Source of the DNA: Bacteroidales bacterium
GTDB lineage: Bacteria > Bacteroidota > Bacteroidia > Bacteroidales > Paludibacteraceae
Assembly: GCA_015061145.1 (NCBI GenBank)
Contig: SUXD01000025.1
Coordinates: forward strand, 1-35,945
DNA length: 35,945 nucleotides
Direction: 5' to 3'
The notes under the pieces: model-generated
What the model was told of the DNA's origin: nothing
The model's input: only the letters and a program-made list of their open reading frames with translations
Database searches by the model: none
Part shown: positions 32,130 through 35,945 of the stretch, one piece after another
Layout: each line of letters begins with the position of its first letter
How positions within the stretch are numbered: the first letter of the stretch is position 1
Program-made: the position numbers and the translations under genes

Positions 32130-32318
32130 TTTATAATTTTTTAAACAATTTTGCTGATTTTATCGAATCCGTTCTTTTTTTTCTCAAAACTATAAAATAA
32201 TCCTCAAAAAGCGTCATTCTAAATACATTTTCTTAGCATATTTGATAAAAAACATGCCTTTGAGCATAAAATTAACTTTTTTTAACTGCATTTTTATGCC
32301 ACATAACATAAAAACATA

Positions 32319-32400
32319 TACCTTTGCATTGTGATTTTTTCATAGTATTAGATTTAAGGTTAACAAAGAAGAGAGAACAAGGCGTTGTTCTCTTTTTTTT
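32319..32400 (+). ncRNA. Candidate small RNA (promoter plus terminator unit)
   Basis: A plus-strand TACCTTTG box at 32319-32326 is followed about 45 nt later by a strong hairpin (AGAGAACAA, loop GGCG, TTGTTCTCT at 32372-32393) with a T8 run. Both flanking genes lie on the minus strand, so neither signal serves them in this orientation. A transcript of about 65-70 nt (roughly 32332-32400) without an ORF would result. No clear TTG at -33. This is a prediction only. Confidence 0.45.
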
Positions 32401-32406
32401 ATGTCT

Positions 32407-33318
32407 TTACTTTTCTGGCTCCACATGAATGGCCACGTGCGTTTCTGGACCGAAACGCTCTTTTAGCTTTTCTTCAATCTCGGTTGCAGTCTGGTGCGCC
32501 TTCGAGAGCGGCAAATCACCATTCATGCGTATATGCACTTCAATAGCGAAATGGTTGCCTATTCTTCTTGTGCGCATATTATGAGGGTTAGAAACTCCGT
32601 CAAACAACAAAACGATATCCTCAATCTCCTTTTCAATCTCTTCTGGCAATGATTTTTCTAGCAAATCGTCTATACAAGGCAGCAGCAATTGCTTGAGCGC
32701 TACCCTTACAATAAAGAAGCTCACAAGCAAAGCCGCAATAGGGTCCAAGATAGCGAACTTTTCGCCCAGAAGTATTGCTCCAGCTATTCCTAACGATGCG
32801 CCGATAGATGACAAGGCGTCGCTGCGATGGTGCCAAGCATTGGCTATAACCGCCGTTGAATCATATTTCATGCCCACTTTGCGCGTAAAGCGGAAAAGCA
32901 ATTCTTTGGATACTACAGAAACCACCGCCACAAACAACGCTATCAACCCTGGTGAGTGCAATTCCTCGCCAGAGAAAAACCGAAAAATCCTTTGGGCGTT
33001 ATCGAAGAAAAGATAAAAACCTACCGCCAGGAGCGACACTCCGACAAGTGCCGTGGCAAGCGTTTCGTATTTGCCGTGACCATAATCGTGATCCTTGTCT
33101 TTGGGCTTACCAGAAATACGAACAAAAACCAACACGATAATGTCGGTAAGAAAATCGGAAAGAGAATGTATTCCGTCCGCAATAATAGCCGCACTGTTGC
33201 CGATAAAACCAGCCAGCAACTTGATGAATATCAGAAAAAGATTGACAGCACTTCCTATTAGCGTTATTTTTGCTATCTCCTTTTCCCTTTTTATCGTTTC
33301 GGTTCCTTTTTCGCTCAT
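32407..33318 (-). CDS. Cation diffusion facilitator (CDF) transporter
   Basis: A 303-residue inner-membrane metal/proton antiporter. TM2 has ADGIHSLSDFLTD with H51 and D55, and TM5 has HHRSDALSS; these form the transport metal site. A His/Asp-rich loop DKDHDYGHGKYE lies after TM2. The cytoplasmic C-terminal domain (from about residue 210, NPHNMRTRRIGNHFAIEVHI) ends in HVAIHVEPEK, the dimerisation and metal-sensing part. An H-x-x-x-D TM2 site fits Zn2+ or a similar divalent cation; the exact metal is not determined. Confidence 0.93.
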   Translation of the reverse strand: MSEKGTETIKREKEIAKITLIGSAVNLFLIFIKLLAGFIGNSAAIIADGIHSLSDFLTDIIVLVFVRISGKPKDKDHDYGHGKYETLATALVGVSLLAVGFYLFFDNAQRIFRFFSGEELHSPGLIALFVAVVSVVSKELLFRFTRKVGMKYDSTAVIANAWHHRSDALSSIGASLGIAGAILLGEKFAILDPIAALLVSFFIVRVALKQLLLPCIDDLLEKSLPEEIEKEIEDIVLLFDGVSNPHNMRTRRIGNHFAIEVHIRMNGDLPLSKAHQTATEIEEKLKERFGPETHVAIHVEPEK

Positions 33319-33333
33319 GGTAAATTTTCAGCA

Positions 33334-33341
33334 CAAAATTA
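33334..33341 (-). promoter_or_regulatory. -7 box of the CDF gene
   Basis: Minus-strand TAATTTTG, 15 nt before the ATG. No -33 TTG at the consensus spacing. Confidence 0.45.
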
Positions 33342-33362
33342 CATTTATTTCCAAAAAAAGAA

Positions 33363-33393
33363 ACAGACGGCAAGAAAAATTGATGCCGTCTGT
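33363..33393 (-). terminator. Porin gene terminator
   Basis: Arms ACAGACGGCA and TGCCGTCTGT around an 11-nt loop; on the minus strand the second arm is followed by TTCTTTTTTT. It lies about 28 nt after the porin stop codon. Confidence 0.87.
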
Positions 33394-33420
33394 CGCAGAG
33401 TAAATAATAATTGTTCAATT

Positions 33421-34593
33421 TTAGAAAGAGAACTGGAGTCGTCCTTGAATAGTATGATAGTCGTTATTTGCTACTCCATGCTCGCGGTCTCCGTTGATAG
33501 TCGCATAAATATAGTTGAGACGGAAATTCAAATATTTATTGAAGTAGTAATTCAGACCAAGCGTAAAGTCAGTCTGCTGACCGAATACGTAATCATCATG
33601 GTCGAGAGACAAATAATCGACACGCGCCAGCAATTCAAGAGATTTAGGAGATGCAGCTGCAGCTAAAGCAGTTTTCTTGTTATAATTCTGCTGTTCGCCG
33701 ATGAGCAGATAACCAACCTGAGCAAAAGCGCCATAAGCCAAATAATTCTGACCGTTGCCGTTGTTCTTGCTTGCATGTACATTCAAACTCTCAATTTGAT
33801 AGCGAGCTTCGCCGTAGAAACGACGGTTGATATAAAGCAATTCTAACTCACCGCGAACGGTGTTTTCCGGGTCGAAACTTGCAGTGTTCACAAAAGTTTT
33901 AGCTTTCCCGAATGTTACAGGGTTTTTGCCGTTGATGCCGACTTTTGCCTTAGAACTAGTATAAGCAGAAGCCAAACCTACATGAAATACTTGCTGCACT
34001 TTGCCATTATCGTCAGATTGAAGGACAGGACGCGCAATCAACTTAGCAGATCCAGAATAGCCTTGATCTATAAGGTCAGCCTTTTTAGACGACAATTTAC
34101 CATCGCTGAAAATGCCAACCGTAGCGTTAAAACGATCGGATGTGTAGTAGTATGCCAAACCTATGCGACGAGCGTCGAAATCAAGAGCTGCGTCAACGGT
34201 GGCATTCTCGATAAATTTATAACCAAGCGAACCTAGAATTTTTGTACCAAAAGGCTGCCAGAAGTTACCAACTTTAAGAGCATGGTGCTGATTAAAATCG
34301 TAACCTACGAAAACATCAGTGAAGCTGATTGCGCCATCGGCATACTTGATTTCAAACTTAGCGCTCCATTTTTCGTCAAAGGATGCCGACACGCCCAAAC
34401 GGGTATCATCAATAGAGACACCGTTATGATAACCGATATTTTCATCGGAAGTGGCAACATTAAAGCCTGCATCGAGGTTGGTACGACCAAGCACACGCAA
34501 TTTGAAATCGCCGTTTTTGCTAGCAACAGTCACTTGCGCCATTGAAGTGGCTGCCATTGCAAGAGCACTTACAAAAAGAATAATTTTTTTCAT
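33421..34593 (-). CDS. Outer-membrane porin, OprO/OprP-like
   Basis: A 390-residue outer-membrane beta-barrel. Signal peptide MKKIILFVSALAMAATSMAQ. Alternating hydrophobic strands (FKLRVLGRTNLDAGF, WSAKFEIKYADGAISFTDVFVGY, FTLGLNYYFNKYLNFRLNYIY) and the final GRLQFSF with a terminal Phe are typical for BAM-inserted porins. HHALKVGNFWQPFG and ARRIGLAYYY match the phosphate-selective porin O/P family, but substrate choice cannot be read from this. Two -7 boxes and an inverted repeat lie upstream. Confidence 0.88.
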   Translation of the reverse strand: MKKIILFVSALAMAATSMAQVTVASKNGDFKLRVLGRTNLDAGFNVATSDENIGYHNGVSIDDTRLGVSASFDEKWSAKFEIKYADGAISFTDVFVGYDFNQHHALKVGNFWQPFGTKILGSLGYKFIENATVDAALDFDARRIGLAYYYTSDRFNATVGIFSDGKLSSKKADLIDQGYSGSAKLIARPVLQSDDNGKVQQVFHVGLASAYTSSKAKVGINGKNPVTFGKAKTFVNTASFDPENTVRGELELLYINRRFYGEARYQIESLNVHASKNNGNGQNYLAYGAFAQVGYLLIGEQQNYNKKTALAAAASPKSLELLARVDYLSLDHDDYVFGQQTDFTLGLNYYFNKYLNFRLNYIYATINGDREHGVANNDYHTIQGRLQFSF

Positions 34594-34647
34594 GTTTAAA
34601 CTATATTTGAAATTAATATTAGGTCTTTAGAATTTTAAAAAATCTCG

Positions 34648-34655
34648 CAAAAGTA
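34648..34655 (-). promoter_or_regulatory. Proximal -7 box of the porin gene
   Basis: Minus-strand TACTTTTG, 54 nt before the ATG. Confidence 0.45.
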
Positions 34656-34673
34656 CAAAAAATATGCTATTTT

Positions 34674-34727
34674 AAAGACATATCTTATTCTTTTTACTTT
34701 GAAAAACGACGCAAAGATATAGTCTTT
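34674..34727. promoter_or_regulatory. Inverted repeat in the porin promoter region
   Basis: AAAGACATATCTT (34674-34686) and AAGATATAGTCTTT (34714-34727) are near-perfect inverted copies with one extra base. The right arm overlaps a second minus-strand -7 box, TATCTTTG (34712-34719). An operator of the porin gene is possible. Confidence 0.35.
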
Positions 34728-34829
34728 TTTTTAATTACCTACTATCTTGGTAGGTTATTTTTCAAAAAAATATCATTTCAAATAAAAAATTAAGTTTATC
34801 GGGGTCTATGATATTTAAATTATGATAAG

Positions 34830-34837
34830 TAATTTTG
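34830..34837 (+). promoter_or_regulatory. -7 box abutting the DUF5715 gene
   Basis: TAATTTTG ends 6 nt before the ATG at 34844, so transcription would start at or very near the start codon. No -33 TTG seen. Upstream, 34735-34753 holds a hairpin ACCTAC-loop-GTAGGT. Confidence 0.4.
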
Positions 34838-34843
34838 CATATC

Positions 34844-35569
34844 ATGAAAAACTTAATCGTCAGAATAATCACACATCACCGTTTACCAGCACTGATTCTC
34901 ACAGTCTGCATTTTCTTTTGTGTACCACTATTTATTGGGAAAGACGGAACAGCCATTGAAAAACTTAATTTCAAAAACAAAGAAAGTAACAAACAGGCTT
35001 TTATCCCAAATGACAACAAACTAAGCGATGTAAACGACATACATCTAGGGTTTGCCACAACAGTAGGCATCACCCCATTCTCCACTAACGAGGAACTGCT
35101 TTCGTCAATAGACTCGCTACGTGCTGTAGGCGCACTTACATACATTGTCCCATGCAGAGAGTTTGACATTGAAAAATTATCACATTCACATCCTTATCTT
35201 ACGCGACAAGCGCGGCAACTGCTTATTGATATAGGTGAGCGATTCAGACAAAAACAAATTGAAAAAGGATTGAAGGTACACAAGATGGTCATTACATCAA
35301 TGTTGCGCACCGAACAAAGTCAAAAATCATTGCGAAGAAGAAATTTCAACGCAACAAAATCTACAACTTCGCACCTTTACGGAACTACTTTCGATATTTC
35401 GGCACAAAGATTTGTAAGATACGATTTTCTTGGAAACAAATCGGAAACAAGCAGAGGCATCTACCAAAAACTGCTGGAGGAAGCCGTAAAAGAACTTCGC
35501 AACGAAGGACGCTGCGTAGTCATGCGAGAATACAAACAAGCCTGCCTGCACATAACAGTCACAAATTAA
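34844..35569 (+). CDS. DUF5715 / M15-like peptidase-fold protein
   Basis: A 241-residue protein. A basic start (MKNLIVRIITHHR) and one hydrophobic segment (LPALILTVCIFFCVPLFI) give an N-terminal membrane anchor or signal. The C-terminal half has the M15/LAS metallopeptidase pattern: MVITSMLRTEQSQ, then SHLYGTTFDISAQRF (His and Asp metal ligands) and a last His in CLHITVTN. This arrangement corresponds to DUF5715, a Bacteroidota family related to D,D-/L,D-carboxypeptidases; wall cutting is inferred from the fold, not proven. ATG 34844 is preferred over an upstream TTG that overlaps the promoter box. Confidence 0.83.
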   Translation: MKNLIVRIITHHRLPALILTVCIFFCVPLFIGKDGTAIEKLNFKNKESNKQAFIPNDNKLSDVNDIHLGFATTVGITPFSTNEELLSSIDSLRAVGALTYIVPCREFDIEKLSHSHPYLTRQARQLLIDIGERFRQKQIEKGLKVHKMVITSMLRTEQSQKSLRRRNFNATKSTTSHLYGTTFDISAQRFVRYDFLGNKSETSRGIYQKLLEEAVKELRNEGRCVVMREYKQACLHITVTN

Positions 35570-35945
35570 TTAGGAATTAGGAGTGAGGAGTGAAGAGTTA
35601 CAATTGCATGCAATTGTCAGAGTCGCCATGTTTCTAATTTCTGATTTCTGATTTCTGATTTGAAAATTTGAAAATTTGAAAATTTACAATTTTCATGTAT
35701 GATGTATTGATGTATAATGTATGAGTGGAAAGCTAAATGTCTGCGTCAATGTCAGTGTCAGAGTAACTTGTAACTCGTAACTCCTATATATATCCCTTCG
35801 GTCAGTGATTTTCAATTCAAAATTATTTCCCGTTGGTCAATGATTTTCAATTCATAATTCAAAATTCATAATTATCTTACGTCATTGTCTGAGTCAAAGT
35901 CAAAGTCATCGTCAATTTAATTGGAAATTAAATAATTGGATTATT
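35570..35945. repeat. Long repeat mosaic at the right edge
   Basis: The final 376 bases hold no gene. Blocks in order: AGGAGTG heptamers (35569-35597), a perfect CAATTGCA/TGCAATTG palindrome (35601-35616), TTTCTGA heptamers (about 35631-35660), TTTGAAAA octamers (about 35659-35690), ATGTATG-type heptamers (about 35695-35724), GTCNNN hexamers (about 35741-35765), TAACTCG-type heptamers (35765-35783), two inverted relatives of the ruvB 28-bp unit (about 35796-35842), ATTCATA heptamers (about 35848-35875) and GTCNNN hexamers (35881-35918). The mosaic may continue past the window. Confidence 0.75.

Overview
The window looks like a chromosomal segment of a Bacteroidales-type bacterium (phylum Bacteroidota). 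The evidence is the recurring -7 promoter box TAnnTTTG (ahead of metG, gldA, topB, thiL, yefM, rnpA and others), typical Bacteroidota families (GldA, DUF3276/PUR, DUF4271, DUF5715, OprO/P-type porin, CotH-kinase surface protein) and the gene order DUF4271-hemD-(insert)-rnpA-yidD. I cannot name a genus. There is no rRNA, tRNA, CRISPR array or prophage that I can see. All translations and coordinates were worked out by eye.

Left part (1-5.97 kb) is accessory and surface-oriented. It holds the 5' portion of a secreted fibronectin-III protein (minus strand, cut by the window edge), a REP-associated tyrosine transposase (RAYT) surrounded and even interrupted by perfect palindromes, a small secreted protein with a PEP-CTERM-like tail, and a 1010-residue secreted CotH-kinase protein with Ig-like domains. 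The two minus-strand secreted-protein genes share a two-box leader.

Middle part (6-23 kb) is mostly plus-strand housekeeping: metG, a VanZ-like gene overlapping dprA, gldA, ruvB, a polysaccharide flippase with a THUMP RNA methyltransferase, topB, aroK, then thiL-rpiB-DUF3276-lutB-HhH protein. A yefM-yoeB toxin-antitoxin pair sits on the minus strand between aroK and thiL, with a textbook paired TGTACA operator. Next come gdhA and ddh (glutamate and meso-diaminopimelate metabolism), each with a clear terminator.

Right part (25.8-34.6 kb) is minus-strand: LOG-DUF4271-hemD, a TraB/GumN protein, rnpA-yidD, a TlpA-like protein, ilvE, a CDF metal transporter and a porin. A plus-strand DUF5715 peptidase-like gene follows.

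The most unusual feature is the intergenic DNA. Spacers at 5.97-6.12, 9.8-9.94, 10.88-11.11, 12.15-12.35 and 35.57-35.95 kb are mosaics of degenerate tandem repeats with a unit of mostly 7 nt (also 6, 8 and 28 nt). They resemble the heptanucleotide STRR repeats of filamentous cyanobacteria. One heptamer family also occurs in frame inside the HhH gene, where it encodes a heptad peptide repeat. A separate array of five mini-hairpins lies ahead of topB, and a promoter-plus-terminator unit of about 70 nt at 32.3-32.4 kb is a candidate small RNA.
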